A stretch of 64,000 nucleotides of DNA from NCBI RefSeq assembly GCF_036226685.1, contig NZ_CP109009.1:6475501-6539500 (forward strand). Reading direction: 5' to 3'. The position numbers and the translations under genes were made by a program. The DNA comes from Streptomyces sp. NBC_00690 (GTDB taxonomy: Bacteria > Actinomycetota > Actinomycetes > Streptomycetales > Streptomycetaceae). The stretch's first letter is position 1; each line of letters opens with the position of its first letter. The notes beneath the pieces were generated by a model, which saw only the letters and a list, made by a program, of their open reading frames with translations, ran no database searches and had not been told where the DNA came from. Below, piece by piece: positions 25,472 through 34,087 of this stretch.

Positions 25472-25493
25472 GGCTTTGGTCTATACCAAAGCC
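25472..25493. promoter_or_regulatory. DasR-responsive element (dre) upstream of chitinase
   Basis: Nine-bp perfect arms GGCTTTGGT (25472-25480) and ACCAAAGCC (25485-25493) flank CTAT. The core TGGTCTATACCA differs from the dre core TGGTCTAGACCA at one base. DasR is the GntR-type N-acetylglucosamine regulator that represses chitinolytic genes in Streptomyces, so the site fits its target. Confidence 0.8.
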
Positions 25494-25704
25494 GCCTGCA
25501 TTGACTATCGGTCGCGGGCTGCCGCGTCAAGACGAAGGACCGTCTGCCTCGGACCCATGCTGGTCGCTCCCGGGATTTCCCCGGATATGTGCCCGCGGCA
25601 CACCGCCCGCGGGGTCACCGGCCCGAGGCGCCATGCCCCGCTGCGGTGGTCGGCCGTGTTCGCACAACGGCGTAACGCCTTCAACCGTTGCTCGTTCACC
25701 GACC

Positions 25705-25998
25705 ATGAAGAAGATCATCACTCTGGCGGTTGTCGCACTGGCGGGCGTCTCCATCGCGACCCCTGCCCACGCGGACAACGACAGCAACTTCGGCGGCGGC
25801 GTCAACGCCGCCAACAACTGGAACTTCACCGCTGCCGCGGTCTGCCTCCAGGAGGTGGCGGTCGTCCCCGTACTCGGGGACTACCTGGCCGACCACACCA
25901 ACAACTGCACCAACGGCAATGTGATCAACCACGCCCTCGGCTGGCGGCCGCAGCACCGCACTTCACGCGGCACCGATCCGCCACTCTGCGTGAACTGA
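25705..25998 (+). CDS. Small secreted protein (97 aa)
   Basis: The N-terminus MKKIITLAVVALAGVSIATPAHA is a clear Sec signal peptide cut after AHA (about residue 23). The mature part is about 74 residues with two cysteines (in VCLQEVAVVPVLGDY and NNCTNGNVINH) that may form one disulphide, and an Asn-rich N-terminus (NAANNWNF). It resembles small cell-surface proteins of sporulating actinomycetes but lacks the chaplin signature. No ribosome binding site stronger than a weak GA-rich stretch is seen. A stem-loop follows the stop. Confidence 0.75.
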   Translation: MKKIITLAVVALAGVSIATPAHADNDSNFGGGVNAANNWNFTAAAVCLQEVAVVPVLGDYLADHTNNCTNGNVINHALGWRPQHRTSRGTDPPLCVN

Positions 25999-26038
25999 AA
26001 TGTCATGTCGAGAGCCGAGTGCCGAGTGCACGATGCGC

Positions 26039-26069
26039 GGCCTCCGTATCCAGTGCCGATGCGGAGGCC
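26039..26069 (+). terminator. Stem-loop after the small secreted protein gene
   Basis: GGCCTCCG (26039-26046) and CGGAGGCC (26062-26069) form an 8-bp stem about 40 bp after the stop codon. There is no T-run. Confidence 0.5.
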
Positions 26070-26408
26070 GGCTCTCTCACGGCAGCGGACCACGCCGGGC
26101 GGAATGCCCCCGGTCGGAGCCTCCCTGAGTCGCGTCGAGGAAACGGGAGCGCCCCGGAGGTAGAAGTGAAGGCGCCCCATGGCGCCGGGGCCAGGGGCTC
26201 TTGGTCGTTCGGGTGCTGTAGCGGATCTATCTGGCAAACGGACAGTAGGACGCGCCGGGCGGGCGAGTGACGCCGATATCAGATCGGCTTTTTTGTCTCA
26301 TATCACGTAGAGATACAGGTCAAGCGGGCGCTGAAGAGATCACCCCGTTCCGGGCCGAGTCACCCAATCGACCCATTTCGGCGAGGTCGTCGGGATCGTT
26401 GGCTCGGC
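26070..26408. other. Intergenic region with a second terminator
   Basis: No gene is supported. The region includes the intrinsic terminator at 26272-26294 and an A/T-richer stretch (26280-26330) that probably holds the promoter of the 97-aa gene. Confidence 0.5.
26272..26294 (+). terminator. Rho-independent terminator
   Basis: GCCGAT (26272-26277) and ATCGGC (26283-26288) form a short stem followed by six T residues (26289-26294), a textbook intrinsic terminator and unusual in this GC-rich DNA. Confidence 0.7.
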
Positions 26409-26702
26409 GTGACACCACTGAAATGCGATGCCCCACCCGTCCGTGACCTCGCCGCCCTCGCTCCCGTGCCCGGAAGGGCGGTGCCGATGCGCAGCCCTCA
26501 GATCGTTCCGGACGTGAGCGACCCGAACATCGTCAGGTTGCAGCCCCCGCCGTTCTGCGCCGACATCCTGGCCGACTTCCTGGCCAGGTTGGAGAACATC
26601 AGGGAGGACTTCCGCACCCGCTTCGAGGGATGTCCCCCGACGTCGCCCCCCGCGGCGCTCCGGGCGGATGAGGGAAAACGCGAGCCGGTGCGGCATGTAT
26701 GA
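26409..26702 (+). CDS. Hypothetical protein (97 aa), coupled to DUF2637-like gene
   Basis: A 97-aa protein of unknown function. The N-terminal half is Pro/Ala/Val rich and the second half is LQPPPFCADILADFLARLENIREDFRTRF, probably helical. The GTG start has no strong ribosome binding site, and an internal ATG at 26487 is possible. The stop overlaps the start of the next gene in the sequence ATGTATGA, so the pair is translationally coupled; that is the main reason to accept it as a gene. Confidence 0.6.
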   Translation: MTPLKCDAPPVRDLAALAPVPGRAVPMRSPQIVPDVSDPNIVRLQPPPFCADILADFLARLENIREDFRTRFEGCPPTSPPAALRADEGKREPVRHV

Positions 26703-27450
26703 CCCGCCGGACCCCTTTGACCATGGGTATCCCCAGGTGGGGCCCGACGACTGGTACCGGGACAGCGTGCGCAGGGTCGAAGACGAGCTGACGCAACCTC
26801 AGGAGATGTACCAGCCCTATCTCCTCGATCATGACATCGGGCAGCCGACGATGGACTGGGACGATGAGCTGACCCTGCTGTTGCGGGCCACTCCCGCGGC
26901 GCCGCCCGCAGTTCCCCGGCCGCGTTCGCACAGTCGGCGCAAGGTGCGCGAGCCGCGCAAGCCCATCGTCTGGCCGAGCGGAACGCGGCTGTTGAGCGCG
27001 ATCATTGCGATGATGACCGCCTTTTTGATGACCGCCGTCGGAATGCTCAGTGCGTTGGTCTCCTACGACCCCCTGCGCTATCTGGCGCTGGTGGGTGTTC
27101 CGGACGAGTTGGCCCGAGGATGGCCGTTCCTTGTCTTCGGGCCCTGGTTGGTGGCCTGTCTGTCCATCCTGCGCGCCGCGATGCATCGACGGCAGGCCCT
27201 GCACGCCTGGCTGATCGTCGTGTGCTTCACCGGTGTGGCGATGGTGTTGTGCATCGCGCATGCCACGAAGACGGTGCCCGGTGTGTCGGTCGCGGCCATT
27301 CCGCCGGTGGCGGCGCTGGCCTGCTTCCATCAGTTCATCCGGCAGGTCACCCTCACTCATCCCCGGCACGCCCGTGTCCGCTCCGATGCCGCGCACCGGG
27401 CCAGAACTGCCGTCGACGGACTGCGGAAGGGCCGGCGCACCGACGCCTGA
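26695..27450 (+). CDS. DUF2637-like membrane protein
   Basis: A 251-aa protein with a soluble N-terminal third (acidic, then a basic SHSRRKVREPRK stretch) and four predicted membrane helices between about residues 100 and 215 (LLSAIIAMMTAFLMTAVGMLSALV; WPFLVFGPWLVACLSIL; ALHAWLIVVCFTGVAMVLCIA; PGVSVAAIPPVAALACF). The arrangement matches DUF2637/SpdB-type proteins of actinomycetes, some of which occur near conjugative elements or developmental loci. The C-terminus is basic and cytoplasmic. Start at 26695 chosen because it gives the ATGTATGA coupling; the frame is open upstream only over the preceding gene. Confidence 0.72.
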   Translation: MYDPPDPFDHGYPQVGPDDWYRDSVRRVEDELTQPQEMYQPYLLDHDIGQPTMDWDDELTLLLRATPAAPPAVPRPRSHSRRKVREPRKPIVWPSGTRLLSAIIAMMTAFLMTAVGMLSALVSYDPLRYLALVGVPDELARGWPFLVFGPWLVACLSILRAAMHRRQALHAWLIVVCFTGVAMVLCIAHATKTVPGVSVAAIPPVAALACFHQFIRQVTLTHPRHARVRSDAAHRARTAVDGLRKGRRTDA

Positions 27451-27836
27451 CCGCGAGGAACCGGCTGGCCAGAGAGGGTCATCGAGGTTCGACAGGGCGC
27501 AGTTGCGGGTGTGGGCGACCCGCGTGATGGTGGGCCGCCGTGCGGAATCCTCCCGCGGCGGCCAACAGGCCGCTCCCGACAGGTGATCCAGACTTGTCGA
27601 TCATGATGTGTTGAACGAGGGAGGCCCCCTCAGGTCACACCCGTGATCAAGCTCGGCCGAGTCCCGCGCATCCGATGTGGGCTCGCCTGGGCGCGATGCG
27701 ACGATCATATGTGGGATATCGCATGGCTTCGGTGGTTTTCTCCATGTTAGATGCGGGGCTATGGGCGCAGTTGTTGCGCCACGCCGATTCTCGATGCTCC
27801 GGCGTGGCGGGAACTGTATAGGGCTCCGGTTGGCGT
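27451..27836. other. Intergenic region, no gene seen
   Basis: Between the DUF2637-like gene and the convergent STAND gene I see no protein-like frame. The stretch around 27700-27760 is less GC-rich but contains no recognised element. Confidence 0.45.
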
Positions 27837-27874
27837 CGCCGGCGGACGTGCCTCGTGGCGTACGTCCGCCGGCG
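27837..27874. terminator. Strong stem-loop terminator
   Basis: A 13-bp perfect stem, CGCCGGCGGACGT (27837-27849) and ACGTCCGCCGGCG (27862-27874), with a 12-nt loop immediately after the stop of the minus-strand STAND gene. Confidence 0.75.
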
Positions 27875-27882
27875 CGGGCGGC

Positions 27883-30800
27883 TCAGCCGGGGCAGATGGA
27901 CCGATGCGGAACATCGGGGAGATAGGTCTTCCACTCGGCCTTGGGAAAGGACTGCCCCGGTCGGGAACACAGTGCCTCGGCCGTGTGGCTGGCGTCGAGC
28001 GACCAGGTGTGGGACGCCGTGTGCGGGGTGGTCACCCGTACTTGCCGGGTGTCGGGGGTGAAGGAGAGCGCCAACACCGGCCCGTAGGACTGGGGGAGCG
28101 GTTTCCCCGGCGAACGGGGCGAGGCGGTGTCCCACACCCGTACTCCACCGCTGGCCTCGCCGACCGCGAGTTTGCGGCTGTCGGGGGAGAAGGCCAGCGC
28201 CGGAGGTGTCGCATCGACCGTCCTGTCCAGTGGGTCGCCCGCGCTCAGCACACTGATCCTTCGCCTCCCTTCGCCATCCCACAGGGTGATCCGCCCGTCC
28301 ACGTCGCTGACTGCCATCAGTTCACGGTCATTGCTGACCGCCACCGCCGTGAGCGGCCCCTCCCCATGGGCGATGAAGTGGTCGGCTGACATCCCGTTCG
28401 AGTCGTGGGTGATGCGCTGCCGGGCCGAGGTCACGAGGGAGTCGTACGCGCCCGTCGCGAGGACTGTACCCGGGCGGTCTTCGACCAGATTCGACCACAC
28501 CGCCCCCTTCTGTCCTGGAGCCAGTGAGAGCGCGTCCACGAACTGAAGGTGCGCATAGGTACGGGACACGACGACCTTGCCCAGTGAGTCGATGAGGGCC
28601 AGAGCCGTGACACCGGGGGGAACCGGGGGCGTCCGGGTGCGTCTGACGTTCTTCAGGTTCCACACCACGACCCGGCCCGACGCCGGGAGATACGCGAAGG
28701 TCTCGGAGTGGCGGTCGAACGCCAGGAAGCGGGCGCAGTCCACGTCGCAGGCCGCCGGGGCGGGCTCAAGCTCCCCCAGGCGTCCGGTGCCGTCGCCATT
28801 GCGGAGCTCGTACCGTCCAGCGCTGACGGTGGCGAGCGCGGTGCCGTCCGGGCTGTACTTCGCAGCTGTGAGCGGTACTTCCTGTGCCACGTCACGCGTG
28901 GGGGTGCTCACATGGATGGTGCGCACGGTGAAGGCGTGCTTCTGGCCCATCGCATAGCGCAGCACACCCCGGAACATGTCCAGGCGGAGGGCGAAGACGT
29001 TCCTGCCGTGTACGGGGAAGCGGAGCATGGGCTGGGTGGGGGAGGTCATGCGCCAGACCAGGATCTCCCCGTCGCCGAGCGTGGCCAGATAGGCTCCGTT
29101 TGCGCTGAACGCAAGATCGGACTGGGGTGTCGTCCCGACCCGGGCCAACTCCCGTCCCGACGACAGTTCCCAGCGACGGACACCCGTGGCGGTGGCGACC
29201 GCCAGCGTCCCTCCCTCCGGGGTGAACCGGAACGAGTTCCGCGCACAGCTGCCGATGCGGTCGAGCCAGGGTGTGGCGATCCGGCGCCGCTCGCGGACGT
29301 TCCAGAGCTGGAGCGGGCCTTCATCGGCGCAGAAGACCAGCAGGCGATCGTCGGATGTGACCTCGACCTGGTGGATCGTGTCCCATCTGCCGCCCGTATC
29401 GAGCACCTTCGCTCCGGACCGGATGTTCCACAGCCCCACCGATCGCCCCTGTTCGTGCAGGGCGAGCAGATGGCCGCGCGTCGTGAACCAGGATTGGGAG
29501 AATCCGTGGGGCGAGGTCAGTACCTGGCCCGTCGGTGTGCTCGACGAGAGGTCCCACAACTGGACTCCGCGTGCCACGCGGACGACGGCGGTCCGTAGAT
29601 CGGGGGCGATCTCCATCACCCGTGTCCAACTGCGTTCCAGGATCTTCAGCTGGGGAAGTCGATTGCCGCTCGACACGTCCCAGCGGTCGATGTGGTTCGC
29701 ACCGACGCTCATCACTGTCTGACCGTCCGCGCTGAGGCGGTGCTGACCGTTGATGAACCCGGGCGCGGAGGTCCACGGCGGAGTGAATGACGCGATGTCG
29801 GACTGGGCTGCCGCCGCGAAGAGCGCCCGCCGTGTCTCCGGGAGATCTGCCAGTCGCCAGGCAGCCAGACTCAGCCGGATGGCGGTGGCCGGATCGGTCT
29901 CCCGCATGGTGTCGGCCATCTGCGCCACTCGGCGGGCTTCCGCATCGACGGCGCGTCGCTGGCTCACCTCGCTCTGCCACCAGGCCATCCCCCCGGCGAT
30001 GGTGGCCAGACAGACCAGCAGGGAGAGGCACGCGGTGAGGAACCGCAGTCGACGGGTGGCCCGGGCACCCGCACGCCGGGCCTTGTCATGGGCCTGTGTG
30101 GAGGCCAGGAGGAACGCGCGTTCCTCTGGGGTGAGCGCGTCCGATTCGGTGAACGCCTCCCGTGCCAACTCCAGTTGTGCGCCCCAGTACAGTGCGCCCT
30201 CGTCCCGCCCCAACTCTTCCCAGACGCCGGCCGCCTCCGTCAACCTCCGGTGCATGCGGAGTGTTTCGCGGTCGTTCTCGATCCACCGCCGCAATCGGGG
30301 CCAGCCGGTGATCAGGGCTTCGTGGGCCAGATTGACCGCCTGGTCGTCGATGGTGAGCAGCCGGGCCCGCACCAGTCGTTCCAGCACGAGGGTCGACTCC
30401 GGTGACAGTTCCAACTCGGCCCGCTGGGCGGGGCGACGGGTGTCCGCGCTCGCCTCGCCCGGGGTGATCAACCGGAGCAGGAGTACGCGGGCGGCGTGCG
30501 CCTCCGGTTCGGTGAAGCCGGCGAAGACCCCCTCGGCGGTGTGGGCGATCGCCCCGTGGAGGCCGCCGATGGACTCGTACGCCGCCTCGGTGAGCGTCCG
30601 GCCGCGTCGGCGCCGCCAGATTTCCAGCAGGGCGTGCGACACCAGCGGCAACCCGCCGGGCTCGGCGCCCGCGTCGGCGACGATACGGGCGGTCAGCGCC
30701 CGCTCCACCGTGAGTTGCTCCGCGGTGGCGGGGCCCACCACGGCCTCCCGCAACTGTTCGGCCGTCATCGGTCCCACCAACAGGACGGCTTCCTTCAAGG

Positions 30801-31521
30801 CTGCGGCGAGTGCCGGGTGTTCCGCGCACCGGCCGTAGAAGTCGGCGCGGACGGCGATGACGATCCTGGCCGGGGAGTCGAGCAGCGCTTGGATGAAGGC
30901 GTTGCGTTCCACCGGGTTGCGGCAGACGGTGAAGAGTTCCTCGAACTGGTCCACGAGGACCAGCGCGCCTTCGCTGAGCAGCCCATCGCGGATGTGCGGC
31001 GGGCTCGGGGTGAGGATGCGGATCACCTCCGGGCCGTCCGTCGACGCCCGGACGGCGGGGATCAGCCCGGCCCGTAGCAGCGATGACTTCCCACTGCCGG
31101 ACGCCCCGACGAGCGCGACGAAGGGGCGCCGACCGATGAGCTCCAGCAGCTCGGTCACGAGTGCGTCCCGGCCGAAGAAGTGGTCGCTGTCCTCGGGCTC
31201 GTAGCGGGCCAGACCGGGGTACGGGGCTTCGGCGCCGTCGTCGCGCGTGTTGCCGGCCTCGTCGGCGGCGGCCATGTGCCAACGCTTCTCCCACAACTCC
31301 GGGTCCCCGCCGCAGGCCACGACATAGGCGAGCGTCACCGCGAGGGATGGCAGGCGCTCACCTGCCGCCGCGACCGAGAGCGTGGGCGCGGAGTATGGAC
31401 AACTCCTCGCCATCGCCCGATAGGTCGGGCCCCCCGCCGTACGGCGTAACTCCCTCAGCTCGGATGCGAAGCGCTGTACCGGCCCCGCCTCCGGCTCCAA
31501 CGGTTTCTCCCGACGTCCCAT
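27883..31521 (-). CDS. HTH - nSTAND1 NTPase - WD40 repeat protein
   Basis: A 1212-aa signal-transduction ATPase. Residues 1-100 form an XRE-like helix-turn-helix region (FASELRELRRTAGGPTYRAMARS). Residues 120-480 are the nSTAND1 NTPase, starting with PYPGLARYEPEDSDHFFGRD, Walker A GASGSGKSS (about residue 145) and Walker B ALVLVDQFEELF. A membrane-like helix (FLTACLSLLVCLATIAGGMAWW) lies near 515. The C-terminal 600 residues are WD40-type propeller repeats such as LAFSPDSRKLAVGEASGGVRVWD. I start at 31521 (GGGAGGGAG upstream). Codon 25 is TTA (31447-31449), so translation likely depends on bldA. STAND proteins of this plan act as ligand-triggered switches in regulation or immunity; the effector output is not evident. 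Confidence 0.9.
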   Translation of the reverse strand: MGRREKPLEPEAGPVQRFASELRELRRTAGGPTYRAMARSCPYSAPTLSVAAAGERLPSLAVTLAYVVACGGDPELWEKRWHMAAADEAGNTRDDGAEAPYPGLARYEPEDSDHFFGRDALVTELLELIGRRPFVALVGASGSGKSSLLRAGLIPAVRASTDGPEVIRILTPSPPHIRDGLLSEGALVLVDQFEELFTVCRNPVERNAFIQALLDSPARIVIAVRADFYGRCAEHPALAAALKEAVLLVGPMTAEQLREAVVGPATAEQLTVERALTARIVADAGAEPGGLPLVSHALLEIWRRRRGRTLTEAAYESIGGLHGAIAHTAEGVFAGFTEPEAHAARVLLLRLITPGEASADTRRPAQRAELELSPESTLVLERLVRARLLTIDDQAVNLAHEALITGWPRLRRWIENDRETLRMHRRLTEAAGVWEELGRDEGALYWGAQLELAREAFTESDALTPEERAFLLASTQAHDKARRAGARATRRLRFLTACLSLLVCLATIAGGMAWWQSEVSQRRAVDAEARRVAQMADTMRETDPATAIRLSLAAWRLADLPETRRALFAAAAQSDIASFTPPWTSAPGFINGQHRLSADGQTVMSVGANHIDRWDVSSGNRLPQLKILERSWTRVMEIAPDLRTAVVRVARGVQLWDLSSSTPTGQVLTSPHGFSQSWFTTRGHLLALHEQGRSVGLWNIRSGAKVLDTGGRWDTIHQVEVTSDDRLLVFCADEGPLQLWNVRERRRIATPWLDRIGSCARNSFRFTPEGGTLAVATATGVRRWELSSGRELARVGTTPQSDLAFSANGAYLATLGDGEILVWRMTSPTQPMLRFPVHGRNVFALRLDMFRGVLRYAMGQKHAFTVRTIHVSTPTRDVAQEVPLTAAKYSPDGTALATVSAGRYELRNGDGTGRLGELEPAPAACDVDCARFLAFDRHSETFAYLPASGRVVVWNLKNVRRTRTPPVPPGVTALALIDSLGKVVVSRTYAHLQFVDALSLAPGQKGAVWSNLVEDRPGTVLATGAYDSLVTSARQRITHDSNGMSADHFIAHGEGPLTAVAVSNDRELMAVSDVDGRITLWDGEGRRRISVLSAGDPLDRTVDATPPALAFSPDSRKLAVGEASGGVRVWDTASPRSPGKPLPQSYGPVLALSFTPDTRQVRVTTPHTASHTWSLDASHTAEALCSRPGQSFPKAEWKTYLPDVPHRSICPG

Positions 31522-31653
31522 GATCAGGCTCCCTCCCCCATGACTGCGAGCGTAGGGGAACCGAAGGGTGCGATGGATCGGAGGGCCACGCTCCACCGCC
31601 GGCCCGGTGAGCGGGCCGATGTGGGGACCCTGTCGATCAGCCGGTGAGCGGGC

Positions 31654-32160
31654 TCAGGCGCCGGTGACCCCGTCGATCCGTTCCCGCAGGAGATCGGCAT
31701 GACCGTTGTGACGTGCGTACTCCTCGATGAGGTGGATCAGGATCCAACGCAACGAGAACTCCTGCCCCTCGGTACGGGCACATGCGTCGAGGGGGACGTC
31801 CCTGACCAATTCCTGGCCGCGTGCGATCTGGGTCCGCCAGTCGGTCAGGACCTGCTCCCACCCCCGGTCGGATCGGAGGGCGAAACCGTCGCCGTCCCAC
31901 GTTCCGTACACCGGAGCGATGTCCGTTCCGGCGAACACCCGCTGGAACCAATTGCGTTCGACCTCCGCCATGTGCTGCACCAGGCCCAGAAGGGTCATGC
32001 TGGACGGTGCAGCGGACGGGGTGCGCAGTTGGTGGTCGTCGAGGTCCGCGCACTTCAGTACGAGGGTCTCGCGGTGGAAGTCCAACCAGGCTTCCAGCAT
32101 GGCGCGTTCATCGGCCTGAGGGGGTGGGACGGGGCGTCCGTCCGGCAGTGTCGTCTCCAT
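31654..32160 (-). CDS. DinB-family (DUF664) protein
   Basis: A 168-aa four-helix-bundle protein of the DinB/DUF664 superfamily, whose actinobacterial members include mycothiol-dependent transferases and metal enzymes. The metal-binding histidines are in [13 protein letters not shown] (first helix pair) and [20 protein letters not shown] (His of YARHNGH plus His of LIHL), which is the expected arrangement. ATG at 32160. The open frame continues upstream to 32580 but covers the terminator and the kinase gene, so it is not coding. Likely detoxification or housekeeping function. Confidence 0.88.
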   Translation of the reverse strand: METTLPDGRPVPPPQADERAMLEAWLDFHRETLVLKCADLDDHQLRTPSAAPSSMTLLGLVQHMAEVERNWFQRVFAGTDIAPVYGTWDGDGFALRSDRGWEQVLTDWRTQIARGQELVRDVPLDACARTEGQEFSLRWILIHLIEEYARHNGHADLLRERIDGVTGA

Positions 32161-32174
32161 GCGGTCCTTCCTGC

Positions 32175-32218
32175 CCGTCCGTACCGACGCCACACCGGGT
32201 GCGACCCGGTGCGGACGG
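32175..32218 (-). terminator. Nested stem-loop after the kinase gene
   Basis: CCGTCCG (32175-32181) pairs with CGGACGG (32212-32218), and an inner CACCGGGT (32193-32200) pairs with ACCCGGTG (32204-32211). It lies between the phosphotransferase stop and the DinB start. Confidence 0.6.
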
Positions 32219-32285
32219 CGGCACCGCCCGGCAAGTCCTCGGATGTGACGAACGGCCATGCCGGCAGGTGCGGGAAGGGCCTTGC

Positions 32286-32903
32286 TCAGGAGGGGGCCGG
32301 GCCGAGCGCGGCAAGGCGTTCGAAGGCGGTGGGAGTGGGCCGCGACGGTAGGAAGTCCTTGATCCGTCGGGCGCACTCGGCCGATGTGGTGGTGCTGGTG
32401 TCGCACTCCAGGTCGTACAGGCCGTGTGCATGGACCCGTGTGAACTGGTGGGCGGCCAGCCCCACGAGGCGGTCGCCCCGGGCCTGTTCCCTGCGTTCCA
32501 ACTCCGGCAGCGGACAGTGCACACCGACGAGGACGACGTCCTGGGGGCGAAGGAGCGCCACACATTCCCTCAGGCGCCACGGCTCGCTCAGTACGTAGTC
32601 GACGATGACGGTGTTGCCGGCCGCCGCCATGCCGGCCACCGCGCGGTGGTACCCCATCCAGGTGCGCTTGAGGACGGCCGGTAGCCGATCCGGTGCGAGT
32701 GCGGGGCTCGACCGCATGGCGTGGAAGGCGTCCACCGGTAGATGGAAGCAGGGGTCTTCGAGTTGCGTGGCCAACTCGCGGGCGATGCTCGACTTGCCGG
32801 AACTCGACGTGCCGTTGAGGAAGATGACGAGACCGCCGACGGTCTCCGACACCTCCGGCCGGTCGACAGGCCCGTCCGCTGCGGCGGCTGGTGTGGTCGT
32901 CAT
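32286..32903 (-). CDS. Chloramphenicol 3-O-phosphotransferase-like kinase
   Basis: A 205-aa P-loop kinase of the CPT family. Walker A is [10 protein letters not shown] (about residues 29-38), and [17 protein letters not shown] with a conserved aspartate corresponds to the region bearing the catalytic Asp in the Streptomyces venezuelae enzyme. The [14 protein letters not shown] and [29 protein letters not shown] motifs are characteristic of the group. Many genomic homologues phosphorylate something other than chloramphenicol, so resistance is not assured. The gene stands alone before the DinB gene; divergent from the ATPase/nuclease operon. Confidence 0.85.
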   Translation of the reverse strand: MTTTPAAAADGPVDRPEVSETVGGLVIFLNGTSSSGKSSIARELATQLEDPCFHLPVDAFHAMRSSPALAPDRLPAVLKRTWMGYHRAVAGMAAAGNTVIVDYVLSEPWRLRECVALLRPQDVVLVGVHCPLPELERREQARGDRLVGLAAHQFTRVHAHGLYDLECDTSTTTSAECARRIKDFLPSRPTPTAFERLAALGPAPS

Positions 32904-33199
32904 CGTCGCTCGCTCACGGTCTGCGGGGATGCATCGTCGGGCCTCACCCGGACCAACCTACCGTCGGTGCACATCCTCCCGGTCGCCCGGCCCCACGGCA
33001 CACCCGGCAGGGTCCGAGAGCAGAGCCCGACCTCGGCCCCGAGCATCCCTGCGGGCACGGGCTACCTCGGGCCTTCGGATCGGGAACCCTCTCCTTTCCC
33101 CCACCGACCTGAACGACCCTTACAGGCGGTATCGTCCGTTTGCCAGATCGGATCCTGGCGTGCGCAGTGTGCACCACCGCGGGGAGGGCGAGCAGGACA

Positions 33200-34087
33200 A
33201 TGAGTGACAAGTCTGTTCAGACGCTGAATATCGAGGTCGACGACCTCTCTCTGTCCCTGGTGGGATGGCAGATCGACGAGGTCGAAGCGCGACTGGTCAC
33301 CAAGAGCTACGGGAAGAAGGACCACTTCCAGGAGATAGCGGTCTCCGGCACGGTCCGGTTCCTCCCCGAGGACTGGACGGACCGCTTCGGCGGCGGTGAC
33401 TACGCGCCACCCCTGCTGATCGCCCTGAGCCGTCGGGAGGATTCCTCCGCGGCCCCCCGGTACGAGCGAGTCGTCCTGGAGACCGTCAAGAAGGTGAGCA
33501 AGCGCCCCCAGCGGATCTCCCTCAAGAGCGCGTCATGGGAGTGCAAGAAGCCCCTTGAGGCCGAGGACATCGCCCTGCGCCTCACCGCCTTCGACGTGGA
33601 GGAGATCGACTCGGGGTTGAGCCTGCCGCCGACGAACTTCACCGCCCTGCCGATCGAGGTGCTGGACGAGACTACCCACGAGTCCGTACGACTGCGGCTC
33701 AACACCAGCAGCGCCCACATCCTCCGTGACTCCTACGACAAGGTGCTGCGGGTCCACCTCGAAGGCTCCGCCGAGTTCGGTACGGCGCAGCAACTGCTCG
33801 CCGACCACCTCGCGGCCGAGGACTGGCGCGATCAGGACGCGACCCTCGACGACGAGTGCCCCTTCGAGGTGGCCCTGCCCGGTCTGGTGGTGGAAGTGCT
33901 CGACGAGGCCGGGTTCCTCCTGCAAAAGCGCGAGGTCAGCCTGTACGGCCACATCGCCGTCCAGGACGGGGGGAAGCTTCCCGGGCGCCAGCCGCGCTGG
34001 ATCGCGGACGTCGGCGACGACCTCGACGAGTACGCGGGGCAGCCGGTGCGTGTCGTCGTCCGGCTCGTCGATGCGGAAGACCTGTGA
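33200..34087 (+). CDS. Unknown protein coupled to an HSP90-like ATPase
   Basis: A 295-aa soluble protein that I do not recognise. It is acidic, beta-rich in appearance (alternating hydrophobics, e.g. VVLETVKKVSKRPQRISLKSASWECKKP), without membrane segments or obvious catalytic motifs, and may contain two or three related beta-sandwich units (compare VEARLVTKSYGKKDHFQEIAVSGTVRF with VLRVHLEGSAEFGTA). ATG at 33200 is preceded by AGCAGGA; the frame is open upstream but without a better start. It overlaps the ATPase-nuclease gene by GTGA, so the two proteins are made together and probably form a complex. Confidence 0.72.
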   Translation: MSDKSVQTLNIEVDDLSLSLVGWQIDEVEARLVTKSYGKKDHFQEIAVSGTVRFLPEDWTDRFGGGDYAPPLLIALSRREDSSAAPRYERVVLETVKKVSKRPQRISLKSASWECKKPLEAEDIALRLTAFDVEEIDSGLSLPPTNFTALPIEVLDETTHESVRLRLNTSSAHILRDSYDKVLRVHLEGSAEFGTAQQLLADHLAAEDWRDQDATLDDECPFEVALPGLVVEVLDEAGFLLQKREVSLYGHIAVQDGGKLPGRQPRWIADVGDDLDEYAGQPVRVVVRLVDAEDL

